DNA of 64,000 nt from Acidimicrobiia bacterium (lineage in GTDB: Bacteria; Actinomycetota; Acidimicrobiia; IMCC26256; PALSA-610). Positions 27,274 to 37,500 of this stretch are shown in pieces (within the stretch, counting starts at the first letter, position 1; the number at the start of each line of letters is the position of its first letter). The notes below the pieces were generated by a model. The model saw only the letters and a list, made by a program, of their open reading frames with translations. It had not been told where the DNA came from and searched no databases. The position numbers and the translations under genes were made by a program. The DNA is taken from the NCBI GenBank assembly GCA_027494135.1, contig JAOSJK010000001.1, positions 1,343,378 through 1,407,377 of the forward strand, in the 5' to 3' direction.

Positions 27274-28190
27274 CGGCGCTCGCGGACGCAGGAACGCCTC
27301 CGATCGACGACAGATCGGTCGGCCGCGACCAGAGCTTCGGGTCCGAGGTGTCGACCGGCATGGGGCGTCTGGGCTCGCGTCTGCTGAACGTGTTCGCGGG
27401 GCTCGCGCTTGCGTACCTGTTCGCGCCGATCTTCGTGATCGTGCTCTTCAGCTTCAACAAGCCCGCCGGGAAGTTCAACTACGTGTGGCAGGAGTTCACT
27501 CTCGACAACTGGCTGCACCCGTTCGCGAAGAGCGAGCTGTTCGATGCGTTCGTGGTCAGTCTCCAGGTCGCGGTGGTAGCGACGATCGTGGCGACGATCT
27601 TCGGGACCCTCATAGCGCTGGCACTGGTCCGGTATCGCTTTACGGGCAACGGGCTCGTGAACCTCCTGATCGTGCTACCGCTCACGACCCCCGAGATAGT
27701 CATGGGGTCGTCGCTGCTCACGCTCTTCCTCAACCCACCGCAACCGCTCGACTCGTTCTCATGGGCGTGGAACGACGAGCGCGGCTTCCGCACGATCGTC
27801 ATTGCGCACATACTGTTCTGCCTGAGCTTCGTGGCGCTGACGGTGAAGGCCCGAGTGCGCGGCTTCGACTGGAGCCTTGAGGATGCGGCCATGGACCTCG
27901 GGGCGAGGCCTATGCGCACATTCCGGAAGGTGACGCTCCCGCTGATCGTCCCGGGAATCGCCGCGGCCGGCCTGCTGTCGTTCGCTCTCTCGCTCGACGA
28001 CTTCATCATCACCCTGTTCGTGCGCGGGGACGAGAAGACGTTCCCGATCCAGATCTTCGGGGCGTCGCGCGTGGAGGTCTCTCCGCAGATAAACGTGCTG
28101 GCGACGATGGTGCTGCTCGTGAGCGTCGGCCTCATGGGCGCCGGCACGCTCCGCAAGGCCCGCCGCGATGCCGCCCGCACTCCCTCCTGA
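27270..28190 (+). CDS. potC: Polyamine ABC transporter permease PotC
   Basis: 306 residues from GTG 27270, which overlaps the potB stop by 4 nt (GTGA). Six helices; LALAYLFAPIFVIVLFSFNK is the first. The EAA loop DAAMDLGARPMRTFRKVTLP and the later SLDDFIITLFVRGDEKTFPI match PotC. The first about 30 residues are a polar extension. Completes the PotABCD set. Confidence 0.93.
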   Translation: MTALADAGTPPIDDRSVGRDQSFGSEVSTGMGRLGSRLLNVFAGLALAYLFAPIFVIVLFSFNKPAGKFNYVWQEFTLDNWLHPFAKSELFDAFVVSLQVAVVATIVATIFGTLIALALVRYRFTGNGLVNLLIVLPLTTPEIVMGSSLLTLFLNPPQPLDSFSWAWNDERGFRTIVIAHILFCLSFVALTVKARVRGFDWSLEDAAMDLGARPMRTFRKVTLPLIVPGIAAAGLLSFALSLDDFIITLFVRGDEKTFPIQIFGASRVEVSPQINVLATMVLLVSVGLMGAGTLRKARRDAARTPS

Positions 28191-28198
28191 CCTACTGG

Positions 28199-29197
28199 TC
28201 AGCAGCGGCCGCCCCAGGGGGTGTTGCCCTGCCACTGGTAGAGGACCCACGCGAGGTCGTCCTGGTCGTACTCGGACGCGCGTGACGGCAGCACGCCCGC
28301 GAGCTCCAGCCGGCCGGCGTGGCTCGCGGTCGCGTCCCATGTGAGCGGCGAGAACTGATACGCGCCGTAGTAGCCGGCCGGGTTGACCGCCGTGTAGCTG
28401 CCGCCCGACTCTCGTGCGCGGGTGCAGACGAGGAACGGCTCGTCGTGTCGGGGGTGCACGCCGGCGGTCGGCGCCGCAGGCTCGGAGGACTCGACGGTGC
28501 CGCCGGAGTCGCCGGCGTCGGCGGGAGGCACAGTGCTGGTGACGGCGGGCCCCGAGCCGGCCGGTGGCGCGACCTCGGGGAGGGCGGTCGAGGAGGCCGG
28601 CGGAGGCGGAGCAGGGGTCGAGGCGGCGGCCCGGGCGCTCGCGCCGACCGCCCTGCGGGCCGCAGCCGCGCTTGCGGTGGCGCGGTCTGCGGCGATGGCG
28701 GCGTCGAGGGCGGCGACCAGGTCGGAGCGCTCGGCCTCCAGCTCGGTCAACACGGTGGCCTGCTTCTCCCGGGCGACGGTGAGCTCGGCACGCTCGGCGC
28801 GGAGATCCTCGGTGACGGCGGCGAGGTCGTCCATCGCTGCGTCACTCTCGGCGTTCGCTCGGTCGATCAGCTCGACGCGACGGGCCGACTGCAGGGCGTC
28901 GTCGCCGGCGATCAGATCGGGGAACGTCGCTCCGGCCCCCTTGTAGATCTGGAGGGCGCGGGCGGTCGCGATCTCGAGCGTCGTGGCGGTCTGCTCCTCG
29001 GCGATCTCGACCCGGCGTTCCACGACGGCGAGGCGTTGCTCGATCTCGTCGGCTTCGACCTGTGCGGCGAACCAGCGGACGGCGATCTCGTCGACCGATG
29101 CGCGCGCGGCCTCGACAGGCTCGCCCGTGGCCTGAGCGCCCGACGCCGGCACGGCACCGGTTGTGGCGATGGCCAGCAACGCGATCACGACGGCCAC
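28199..29197 (-). CDS. Secreted coiled-coil protein with transglycosylase/Rpf-like C-terminal domain
   Basis: 332 residues as listed. The signal-like N-terminus (MAVVIALLAIATTGAVPASG) may begin a little upstream, but no better start codon is visible. Residues about 30-170 form a coiled coil. A Pro/Ala/Ser-rich linker follows. The C-terminal about 75 residues (CTRARESGGSYTAVNPAGYY, then GAYQFSPLTWD) look like the lysozyme-like fold of resuscitation-promoting factors, with ARESGG providing a catalytic Glu. Likely a peptidoglycan-cleaving enzyme. The coiled coil is clearly related to that of the M23 peptidase at 42581. Confidence 0.8.
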   Translation of the reverse strand: MAVVIALLAIATTGAVPASGAQATGEPVEAARASVDEIAVRWFAAQVEADEIEQRLAVVERRVEIAEEQTATTLEIATARALQIYKGAGATFPDLIAGDDALQSARRVELIDRANAESDAAMDDLAAVTEDLRAERAELTVAREKQATVLTELEAERSDLVAALDAAIAADRATASAAAARRAVGASARAAASTPAPPPPASSTALPEVAPPAGSGPAVTSTVPPADAGDSGGTVESSEPAAPTAGVHPRHDEPFLVCTRARESGGSYTAVNPAGYYGAYQFSPLTWDATASHAGRLELAGVLPSRASEYDQDDLAWVLYQWQGNTPWGGRC

Positions 29198-29466
29198 GGC
29201 GACGCGCTCGCGCAGTCGGCTCAGGCTGGGTCGGTTGCGTCGCAGTGCCGCTCTCCCGGTCGAGGGACAGGTGCCGCGCTCCCGGTGCGGGCGATCTCGG
29301 GGATCGCGTCGTCCGGAGAGGCGGGGGCGCCGGAATCGTTCGGCGCACGGACGCGGACAATACGCAAGGAGCAGCGCTCGGTCTAATCACTCGGCCACTC
29401 ATAGTGGCAATTAGGCCACCGTTCACGCCGCTGCCCAGGTCAGGGCTGTGGAAGAATCCGACGCCA

Positions 29467-31041
29467 ATGGGAGACGAGACGGCATCCGAGTCCGGCGAGG
29501 ACCCGGAAGTGACGCCGGTCCCCGAGGCCGGATTGCCCGGCTCGGATCAGACCGAACCGCGATCTCCCGGGGAGTCGGCGTTCGACCCGGTGCGACTCAC
29601 CCTCCTGGCGATGGTCGTCGCGTGGTCGGTGCTGTTCATCCTGCTCACGTCGCTGCGCCACGACAGGTTCGGCACGTTCGGCTTCGATCTCGGGATCTAC
29701 GACCAGGGGATCTGGCTCACGTCGCGCCTGCACGATCCCTTCGTGACGGTGCGCGGCATCGACCTGTACGGCCACCACTTCAACGTCGTCTTCCTTCTCT
29801 TCGCACCCTTCTACTGGCTCGGGGCAGGGCCGCACTTCCTTCTGGCGGTGCAGGTCGTGGCCCAGGCGAGCGGCGCAGTAGCCGTCTACCTTCTCGCCCG
29901 CGACCGGTTCGACGGCGCTCGGTGGTTGGCCGTCGCGATGGCCGCGGTGCTGCTGCTCAACCCCACGTACCAGTACCTGGCGTGGGAGTTCTTCCATCCG
30001 GACGCTCTGTCGATAGCTCCGCTGCTCTTCGCCTATTGGGCTGCTCGGGAGAAGAGGTGGGGTTGGTTCGCCGTAGCCGGTTCCCTGGCGATCATCTGCA
30101 AGGAGGACGTTGCGCTCGCGCTGTTCGTGATCGGCGCGCTCGTCTGGTTCCGCGGCGACCGGCGGATCGGTGCCCTGGTAGCCGGCCTGAGTGCGGCGTG
30201 GTTCATGCTCGCGACGCGGGTGTTCATCCCGGCGTTCAACGGCATCGGCCCCTTCTACGACTCCTTCTTCGGCGAGTTCGGTGACGGCCCGGGAGAGGTC
30301 GTGAAGAACGTGCTCACGCGTCCCGGGCAGGTGTGGGAGACGGCCACCCGCCAAGATCGCACCTCCTACTACTGGCGCATGGGCGCGCCCTTCGCATTCG
30401 TCTTCCTGGCTGCGCCGCGGGCCCTGCTCGTCGGGGCGCCGATGTTCGCGGTGAACGTGCTCACCTCGTTCCCCTACGCGCGCGACCCGAGATTCCACTA
30501 CGCATCGCTCGTGCTGGTAGGGATCACTGTCGCCACCGTCGAGGCGATCGCTGCACTGGGACGAGACTCCGCGACGCGCGGCTTCCTCGTGGGCGTCGTG
30601 CTCGCAGCATCGCTGGCGACCTCCATCTTGTGGGGAGCGGCCCCCTGGTCGGTCGATTACGACAGAGGTATCTGGCCGCTGCGTACCGATGCGCGCAACG
30701 AGGTGAAGGCCGAGGCCGTCGATCTCATCCCCACGCGGGCACCGACCAGCGCGATCTACAACCTCGTGCCACACCTGACGCATCGTGACCGGATCTACGA
30801 GTTTCCTGTGCCGTGGTGCAACGTCAACTGGGGTGTGCGCGGCGAGAACCTCGATGACCCGGCGGGGGTCGAGTGGATCGCGGTCGATGTCAATCTGCTG
30901 GGGGCCGCCGACCGCCGACTGCTCGACGACCTGTTGGAGAGGGAGTTCGAGGTGCGTCTCGACAGCGAGGGCATCCTCGTGGCGGAGCGCGTCTCCCCGA
31001 CGGGCGACCCGGCCGTGGCCTGCCTCAGTGCGGGCGGCTGA
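29467..31041 (+). CDS. DUF2079-family polytopic membrane protein
   Basis: 524 residues from ATG 29467. A polar 45-residue N-terminus is followed by about nine or ten hydrophobic helices. FGTFGFDLGIYDQGIW and DLYGHHFNVVFLLFAPFYWL are the conserved DUF2079 segments; the C-terminal about 140 residues are soluble. The family is weakly related to GT-C glycosyltransferases, with Asp in the first external loop, but activity is unproven. No operon partner. Confidence 0.8.
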   Translation: MGDETASESGEDPEVTPVPEAGLPGSDQTEPRSPGESAFDPVRLTLLAMVVAWSVLFILLTSLRHDRFGTFGFDLGIYDQGIWLTSRLHDPFVTVRGIDLYGHHFNVVFLLFAPFYWLGAGPHFLLAVQVVAQASGAVAVYLLARDRFDGARWLAVAMAAVLLLNPTYQYLAWEFFHPDALSIAPLLFAYWAAREKRWGWFAVAGSLAIICKEDVALALFVIGALVWFRGDRRIGALVAGLSAAWFMLATRVFIPAFNGIGPFYDSFFGEFGDGPGEVVKNVLTRPGQVWETATRQDRTSYYWRMGAPFAFVFLAAPRALLVGAPMFAVNVLTSFPYARDPRFHYASLVLVGITVATVEAIAALGRDSATRGFLVGVVLAASLATSILWGAAPWSVDYDRGIWPLRTDARNEVKAEAVDLIPTRAPTSAIYNLVPHLTHRDRIYEFPVPWCNVNWGVRGENLDDPAGVEWIAVDVNLLGAADRRLLDDLLEREFEVRLDSEGILVAERVSPTGDPAVACLSAGG

Positions 31042-31187
31042 CCGACGGCTCGGGGAGGGGCGGCGGCTCCGGGTCGATGGCGCCCGAGCCGACGCGGATG
31101 GTGATGAGAGGCCATGCTGGGACATGTCCGGGGGAGTCCGGTGGTTGAGAGCGGGGCGCACGGCCCGCGCACAGACGGGGAGAGCAG

Positions 31188-32112
31188 TTGACGCGACTGC
31201 AACGGTTCGCATGGGCGACGCTCGGCAGCACTCTTGTGCTCGTCGCGATCGGCGGGTACACGCGCGGCAGCGGGAGTGGGTTCGGCTGTGAGGACCGGTG
31301 GCCCCTCTGCAAGAACGGGGCCGTGGGCGGGCTCCTGCCACGCTGGGAGCACAACATGGTCATCGAGTGGACCCACCGATGGGTCGCTGCGATCGTCGGG
31401 GTGCTCGCTCTCCTGACAGCGATAGCGGCCTGGCGCGATAGGCGCACGACGAGGGCGGTGGCCGGGCCCGCGATTGCTGCGGTCGTGCTCATATCCGCAC
31501 AGGCGTACCTCGGCCGGATGGTCGTGAAGAACGAGCTGGACGCCGACCTCGTCGCGCTTCACCTGGCGAACGCGATGGCCGTGATCGGCCTGCTCGCGGT
31601 CGTTGCCGTCAACGCTCGTCGCTCCACCGGTCGCGGCGAGGTACCGGGCGAGGTCCTGGCACCGGCCGAGCGGGTCTGGGTAGGGATGTTGGCGACCGGA
31701 GCCGCCCTGTCGCTGCTGGTGCTCCTGCTCGGATCGAGCGTTCACAACGAGTACGTGGGCGGATGGCCCCTGGTCGGCAACGAGCTGATCCCCGATCTCG
31801 CCAGTCGTGTCGTCCAGGTGCACTTCGCGCATCGGGTAGCCGCCGGAATGTTGCTGGTCTACTGCGCGTGGCTCGCGGTGAGGGTTGTCCACCTGCGTCG
31901 CCCGCGTCGCGAAGTGCTCCTCGTGCACGGTGCCGCGGGGGCGTGTTGATCAATGCGCTCCTCGGTGCGGCGCACGTCGTCACGAAGGTGCAGTCGAGCG
32001 CCATAGTCGTCGCTCACCTCGCCGTAGCGTCGTTGACGTGGACCGTTCTGCTGCTCGCCGCTCTCTACGCGGCGCAGCCCCGCACCCGCCGGTGCCGCTC
32101 GGGCGTACCTAG
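31188..32112 (+). CDS. ctaA: Heme A synthase CtaA/Cox15 (two apparent frameshifts)
   Basis: About 308 residues if corrected; TTG 31188 follows GGGGAGAG. Polytopic, with the conserved heme-ligand histidines in IEWTHRWVA, VALHLANAMA, HFAHRVAAG and VVAHLAVAS and the Cys pair in GFGCEDRWPLCKN typical of the Bacillus/actinobacterial form. A missing G at 31937-31941 separates the last two helices; a second missing C at 32078-32081 is needed to reach the TAG at 32112, otherwise the frame runs far into the convergent znuB gene. Converts heme O to heme A for cytochrome oxidase. Confidence 0.85.
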
Positions 32113-32146
32113 GAGGTTCGGCCGGGCCGGCTCGAACGGCAATCCC

Positions 32147-32982
32147 TCAGCGGGGGAGGGCCGTGCCTGCGCGCCGGGCCCCTCCGATGGCGACGGTCAC
32201 GCCGACGGTGAATGCGAAGACCGCGGCTGCCGAGAGCACTATCGATCCCCCGGGCGTGAGCGCCCAGGCTCGCGCCGCCGCGAGGCCGGCGACGACCGAG
32301 GCAACCCCGACCACCGCACCGACCACCAGCGTCCCTCGGAACGAGCGCGCGACGAGTCGAGCAGTCGCTACCGGCAGGACCATGAGGGCCGCCACGAGCA
32401 ACACACCTACGACGCGCATTGCGGCGACGACGGTTACCGCCGCGAGCGCTACGAGCATCGTGTTGAGAGCGTCGACCGGTAGGCCTGCGACGCGCGCCGA
32501 CTCCTCGTCGACGAGGACCGCGAAGAGAGCGCGGCCTGTGACAGTGATCGTGGTCACGATGACCGCCCCGGTTGCGGCGACGATGCCGACGTCGCCGGGG
32601 GTGACGGTGAGGATGGAGCCGAAGAGGTACGGCAGGACCTGCGCGGTCCCGCCGTCGGACCTGCTCGCGAGCACCACTGCCGCGGCGATTCCTCCGTATA
32701 GGAACAGAGCGAGTGCGAGATCACCCGTGGCGTGACCGCGCACGCGCAGGCGCTCCATCGCCACCGCTCCCAGCACGGATACGGCGAGCGCGCTCCAGAC
32801 CGGCCACACACCGAGCAGCAGACCACCCGCGACGCCGGCGAACGCGAGATGGCCGATGCCGTCGCCGAGCAGCGACATCCGTTTGTGCACCAGGAAGGTG
32901 CCTATCAGGGTGCGCAGGCGCCGACGACCACGCCGGCGGCGAGTGCGAGCTGCATGTACTCGCGGTCGAAGGGCCAGGGCAT
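32147..32982 (-). CDS. znuB: Zinc/manganese ABC transporter permease, ZnuB-like (one frameshift)
   Basis: About 279 residues starting ATG 32982 (MPWPFDREYMQLALAAGVVV), which overlaps the znuC stop. ABC-3 family with about eight helices: GTFLVHKRMSLLGDGIGHLA and LNTMLVALAAVTVVAAMRVV are typical. A missing base at 32908-32910 breaks the frame after VGACAP. Encoded next to its ATPase; the binding protein is divergent on the other side of the Zur-like boxes. Confidence 0.9.
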
Positions 32983-33749
32983 CAGCCGAGCTCCTCGAGC
33001 CAGAGGGGCAGGTCTTCGCGGTGCACACCCAGGCTGACGCCGGCCGCCACGAGATCGGCGCCGGGACCGTCGAAGACGATGCTGCGCTTCAGGACCACGA
33101 CACGGTCCAGGTCGTCGGCGACGGCGCCGAGCTCGTGAGAGACGAGGAGCACAGCGGCGGAGTGCTCGTGAACGAGGTGCACGACCGAGTCTCGGAACAG
33201 CCGCTGAGACTCGGCGTCGACACCGGCGATCGGCTCGTCGAGGACGAGAACATCCGGGTTGCCGGCTAGGGCCTTCGCAATCAGCACCCGCTGCTGCTGG
33301 CCACCCGAGAGATCGCCCACCCGCCGTCGCCTCAGGTCGGCGAGTGCCACTGCGCCGAGAGCGTGGTCGACCGCCTCGGTGTCGGACGGGCCGAGAGACC
33401 GCCACCACTGCCCGCGATGCAGGCGTCCTGCGCGCACGACCTCCTCGACGGTTGCGGGTAGGTCGCTCGACAGTGAGGTGCGCTGTGGCACGTACCCGAT
33501 CCGTGAGCGTTCGCCGAGTGCGTGGGGTGGAGCCCCGAACAGGAGCGCCCGACCCGCATCGGGTGAGAGGAGCCCGAGGAGGATCCGCACGAGCGTCGAC
33601 TTCCCCGATCCGTTCGGGCCGACGAGTGCGACGAACTCGCCCGGGTGCAGCGCGAATGAGACGTCGTGCAGGACCTCCACACCGTCGTAGGAGAACGTGA
33701 CGCCGTAGGCGGCAAGGACCGATTCGGGGGCGCCGGCGCTCGAGGGCAT
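32982..33749 (-). CDS. znuC: Zinc/manganese ABC transporter ATP-binding protein, ZnuC-like
   Basis: 255 residues from ATG 33749; ATGs at 33758 and 33770 are alternatives, the last lying inside the operator. Walker A GPNGSGKST, signature [17 protein letters not shown], Walker B LVLDEPIAGVD and H-loop LLVSHELGAV. The stop overlaps the znuB start (TGATG). Together with znuA (divergent) it forms a metal uptake system whose regulation is suggested by adjoining Fur-family boxes. Confidence 0.92.
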   Translation of the reverse strand: MPSSAGAPESVLAAYGVTFSYDGVEVLHDVSFALHPGEFVALVGPNGSGKSTLVRILLGLLSPDAGRALLFGAPPHALGERSRIGYVPQRTSLSSDLPATVEEVVRAGRLHRGQWWRSLGPSDTEAVDHALGAVALADLRRRRVGDLSGGQQQRVLIAKALAGNPDVLVLDEPIAGVDAESQRLFRDSVVHLVHEHSAAVLLVSHELGAVADDLDRVVVLKRSIVFDGPGADLVAAGVSLGVHREDLPLWLEELG

Positions 33750-33760
33750 CAACCCCATAG

Positions 33761-33792
33761 TAAGAGTCATTCTCACATGAGAATGATTCTCA
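33761..33792. promoter_or_regulatory. Paired Zur/Fur-type boxes between znuC and znuA
   Basis: TGAGAATGATTCTCA at 33778-33792 is a perfect 7-1-7 palindrome of the Zur/Fur class. A second, imperfect copy, TAAGAGTCATTCTCA, lies at 33761-33775, 17 bp away centre to centre. For znuA a -10 of TACAAT (33795-33800), with CTCACA (33772-33777) at 17 bp, puts the boxes over the promoter, as expected for repression. On the minus side they overlap the candidate znuC start region, so one operator pair can repress both directions. Confidence 0.85.
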
Positions 33793-33891
33793 GATACAAT
33801 GCGGGCTTCGACGCCGGGTCGCGCCGCCGGCGCTACCCGGCCCCGCTCCCTCTCGATGAAGGCACCGTAGGCGGCAGAGGTGAGACCCCAG

Positions 33892-34802
33892 ATGAGGCCG
33901 GCCGCACGAGGCGCAGCATGCGTTGCAGTGGCAGCTATTGCGGCGTGCGGAGGTGCGCAGGGCGGTTCCGCGCCACAGGGCGGCGCAGCGCTCACCGTGG
34001 CGGCGGCCTTCGCCCCGCTCGCCGAGGTGGCCCGGCGGGTCGGAGGCGACGCGGTCGAGGTCCGCGATCTGACCCCGCCCGGGGTGGAGCCTCACGACCT
34101 CGAGCTGACGCCCGACGACGTCGACGGCATCCTCGACGCCGACCTGGCCGTGGTCCTCGGCAACGGATTCCAGCCCGCCGTGGAGGATGCGGTGGAGCGT
34201 CGCGACGGTCCGGTCCTGGCGGTGCTCGACGCGCCCGGCATCAGCGGTGGTGACGGTGTTACCTCGACTCTCGAGGACGACCCCCACGTGTGGCTGGATC
34301 CGACGAGGCTCGCGATGATCGCCGGGGTCGTCGCCGACGCACTCGCGACCGTCGACGCGGGAGGAGCGGCCGACTTCGCCGGCAACGCCGAGGCGTATTC
34401 GCGCGAGCTGATGGTGCTGGACGACGAGATGGCATCAGGGCTCCGTGAGTGCGACAGCCGCACGCTCGTCACCGCTCACGACGCCTTCGGCTGGCTTGCC
34501 CACCGGTACGACCTGAAGGCGGTCGGGATCGCGGGATCTCCCCAGATGCCGAACCGGACCCGAGACGCCTTGCGGAGCTCGCTGATCTCGCGGTCGAGGA
34601 GGGTGTGACGACGGTGTTCACGGAGGTCCTCGTGCCGCCCGAGATCGCGGAGACGCTCGCGCGCGAGGCAGGGGGCATCAACACCGCCGTGCTGGATCCC
34701 TTCGAGGGGATCACCGACGAGGATCGGGAGGCAGGGTCCAGCTACGCGACGGTGATGCGGGAGAACCTGGCAGCCCTTCGAGCAGGGCTCGGCTGCCGCT
34801 GA
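33892..34802 (+). CDS. znuA: Zinc/manganese-binding lipoprotein, ZnuA-like (one frameshift)
   Basis: About 303 residues from ATG 33892 (GTG 33880 is an alternative). Signal with lipobox IAAC near residue 17. Metal ligands are expected in VEPHDLELTP, DDPHVWLDP and TAHDAFGW. There is no His-rich loop, so zinc versus manganese is not settled by the protein; the Zur-type boxes favour zinc. A missing G at 34533-34535 shifts the frame just before ISPDAEPDPRRLAEL, and the C-terminal lobe continues to 34802. Confidence 0.88.
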
Positions 34803-34813
34803 CCTAACGCTGC

Positions 34814-35763
34814 TCAGGGGCTCCGCGGCTCGTCGGGGAGGAGGGTCAGGACCTCCACGCCACCCGGCACCACCAACAAGGTGTGCTCGAACTGCGCGCT
34901 GCGCTCGCCGTCGCGCGTCGGCGCCGTCCACCCGTCGGACCAGAGTCGACCTATCTCCCAGCCGCCCTCGGTGATCATCGGCTCGATCGTGAAGGTCATA
35001 CCCACTTCCAGAACGTCCGACGCCGAGGGGTCGTGGTAGTGGGGTACGGAAGGCGAGCAGTGGAACTCCTGGCCGACCCCGTGCCCGACGAACATCCGGA
35101 CGACTCCGAATCCTTCGGCCTCGGCGTGGTCCTGGATGGCGCGACCGATCTCGAATACCCGCGCTCCGGGCTTCACCGCATCGATCCCGCGCCACAGCGA
35201 CTCCTTGGTGACACGCACCAGGCGGCGCCCGGTCTCGTCTACGTCGCCGACCAGGTAGGTCTCGGAGCAGTCGCCGTGCACGCCGTTGAGGTAGATGGTG
35301 ACGTCGCAGTTCACGATGTCGCCGTCTTCGAGGGGTCTGTCGTCGGGGATCCCGTGGCAGACGATCTCGTTGACCGAGGTGCAGAGCGACTTCGGGTAGC
35401 CGCGGTAGTTGAGCGGGCTCGGGTAGCCGCCTCGCTCGATGCAAGCCTCGTGGCAGATCCGATCGAGCTCATCGGTCGTGGTCCCGGTGCGAACGGCACC
35501 TGCGACCTCGAGGAGCACCTCGCGTGCCGCCACTCCGGCTCTGCGCATGCGATCGCGCAGATCGCCGGGGGGATCGCCGGCACGGGCGCACCGGGGCCAC
35601 GTGCGTAGGGCGGGCGGGCGATCGATGTCGGGATGGCGCGCTCGGGCGAGATCCGGCCGGGCCGGACGAGCGCGCGTCCGCCTTCCCCCACGCCATGTCT
35701 CTGCGACGCGTGCCTCCGCCTGGTCTGCCGCTGCTTCTGTTGCCGCCTGGTCATCCCCGGCAT
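34814..35763 (-). CDS. map: Methionine aminopeptidase type I (one frameshift)
   Basis: Removes initiator methionine. Metal ligands: Asp in [17 protein letters not shown] (two), His in [12 protein letters not shown], Glu in [11 protein letters not shown] and Glu in [10 protein letters not shown]. Substrate His in [12 protein letters not shown] missing C in the run at 35567-35572 separates the N-terminal [18 protein letters not shown], usual in actinobacterial type Ic enzymes, from the catalytic domain. Start placed at 35763 ([13 protein letters not shown]), about 316 residues; the exact start is uncertain because the Arg-rich N-terminus is not conserved. Confidence 0.9.
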
Positions 35764-35873
35764 TCTCGCGAATCGGGGGCCCTGGGCGGACGCGGGCAGC
35801 GATCGAGCGACGGGGGCGGTGCATCGTCAGGGGTGCCACCTGGTGGGAGTGGGGCGACGGAGGCGGGTCGCGC

Positions 35874-36874
35874 TCACCAGCACGGCGCCGCTTCCGACCC
35901 CAGTGCGACCGACACGAGCGTTCTGGCGACGCCGTACGGCAGCGACGTGGGGAGCTGCGACGCCAGGAGCGAGGGGATGCCGGCGAGGCCCCCGGCGATC
36001 GTGAGGACGAGAGCCGCGATGAGCGCGGCGGGGACGGAGTCGTAGGGGTCCGCGTGGCGCCGCGCGAGCCCTGCGAGGGCGAACGCCCCGAACGCGAGGC
36101 CGAGGAGCGAGTAGACCGAGGCGAGGACCCGGGCGCCGATACCGGCGGTTGACGCCCCCACTGCCCGATCGCGTGCAACGCCTCACCGCCCATCAGGGCG
36201 GCGACGGCCACCAGGAGAACGCCGTGCCACCGGCGCGTGCGGCCCCCCAGGAACACCGCCACTGCCAGTGCGACCGCACCGGCGACCGGCCAGAGCGCCG
36301 TAGGTGGGGGCACCCATCGGATCACGCCGTAGACCCTGATCTCCCGGTCGCTGCTGCGCAGTGGGATCTCCCAGCTCTGCACGACCTGCTCCCTGCCGGG
36401 CTCGTCCGGCTCGCCACTGCCCATCCAGTGGACGTTGTGGTCGTGCCAGCGGGCGACGGGGCTGTCGGAGATGTGGACCCACTCGGGTTCGGCGGTGGCG
36501 TCGAACTCCGGCGGGAGCTGAACGGTCGGACGCGTCGAGCGGTTCCAGAACGTCGCGGGCGATCGCTCGTTCCTGTACACGCCGTTCTCTCCGACGCGCA
36601 GGTAGGGCTCGCCGTCGTAGCCGAGAACCGTTATCTCGGATCCGCTCTCGTTCCGCAGCTCCACGGTCTCGCCCAGGTCGATGATCTCGATCGAGAGGCC
36701 GGGTACGGGCGGCTCCACGCCGACGAGCACGGGCTCGTAGCTGGTGGGTTCGAGCCCACCGACACCGTGGGCGACCGCCGGTGGAGCCGGCGCCGCAAGA
36801 GAGACGATCGACCCGGCCATGACGGTCGCGAGCACCCGAGAGCAACGGAACGGCAGCGGGCGCGGACGCCGCAT
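35874..36874 (-). CDS. Secreted/membrane protein co-encoded with a SigC-like sigma factor (one frameshift)
   Basis: About 333 residues after correction. Signal peptide (residues 1-36), then a soluble all-beta-looking domain ([36 protein letters not shown]-like stretch), then about five membrane helices. A missing base at 36155-36159 separates the helices after HAIGQWG. It begins 7 nt after the sigma stop, so the two are one transcript. I do not recognise a named family. It may sense an envelope or copper-related signal for that sigma factor, but this is only positional inference. Confidence 0.75.
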
Positions 36875-36881
36875 GAGCGTC

Positions 36882-37403
36882 TCAGACTGCTTCGGCGTCG
36901 CGCAGGCACTGGAGGAGGTCGGCGCGGGCGCGTGCCACGCGCGACCTGATCGTCCCTATGGGGACGCCGCACGACTCCGCAGCCTCTGCATACGAGCAGC
37001 CCAACAGCTGCGTGAGGACGAAGGCCTCACGCCTGTCGGGGTCGAGGTCCGACACGAGACGCTCGAGCGCGTGGGCAGCCGACGTGTCGGCGTCGATGTC
37101 GGGCACATCGACGCGGCTCATGGCGCGTCGCCGTCGTGTACGCCTGCGGAGGGCGTCCATGCATGTCTTGCGCGCAATGGAGAGGAGCCAGGTGCGGCCG
37201 CTGGACTCGCCGCGAAACGCAGGAAGAGCGCGGAACGCCCGCAGATAGGTCTCCTGCGTCAGGTCGTCGGCTTCCTCGCTGTCGACCAGGTGGGCACAGA
37301 GGCGCCACACCTCGGCCTGACTCGACCGTATCGCCGAGGCGAGTGCGGGTCGGTCGCCGTCGCGCGCAGCGAGGAGCAGCCGCGTGAACTCGTCCACGCC
37401 CAC
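36882..37403 (-). CDS. ECF sigma factor resembling mycobacterial SigC
   Basis: 173 residues from GTG 37403. Region 2: [40 protein letters not shown]. Region 4: [39 protein letters not shown]. The combination LTQLLGxSYAEAA and [11 protein letters not shown] is the SigC pattern. Divergent from Sco1/PCuAC/cupredoxin genes, which fits the copper connection known for SigC. A zinc-finger membrane protein at 39252 is a possible anti-sigma factor. Confidence 0.88.
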   Translation of the reverse strand: MGVDEFTRLLLAARDGDRPALASAIRSSQAEVWRLCAHLVDSEEADDLTQETYLRAFRALPAFRGESSGRTWLLSIARKTCMDALRRRTRRRRAMSRVDVPDIDADTSAAHALERLVSDLDPDRREAFVLTQLLGCSYAEAAESCGVPIGTIRSRVARARADLLQCLRDAEAV

Positions 37404-37500
37404 ACGGTAGCGGTGCGCCGAGAGCCTCTGGGAACGCGGCCGATGGTCACATGCCCCTCTGTGCGGGAACTACCGGGGTGGCAGTGGCGACTACCGGTTC

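Noticed and set aside
34814-36874. Single 686-residue ORF joining a membrane protein and methionine aminopeptidase
   Set aside because: Each half matches a different protein and the middle is low-complexity, Arg/Ser/Pro-rich out-of-frame sequence; indels at 36155-36159 and 35567-35572 explain the join.
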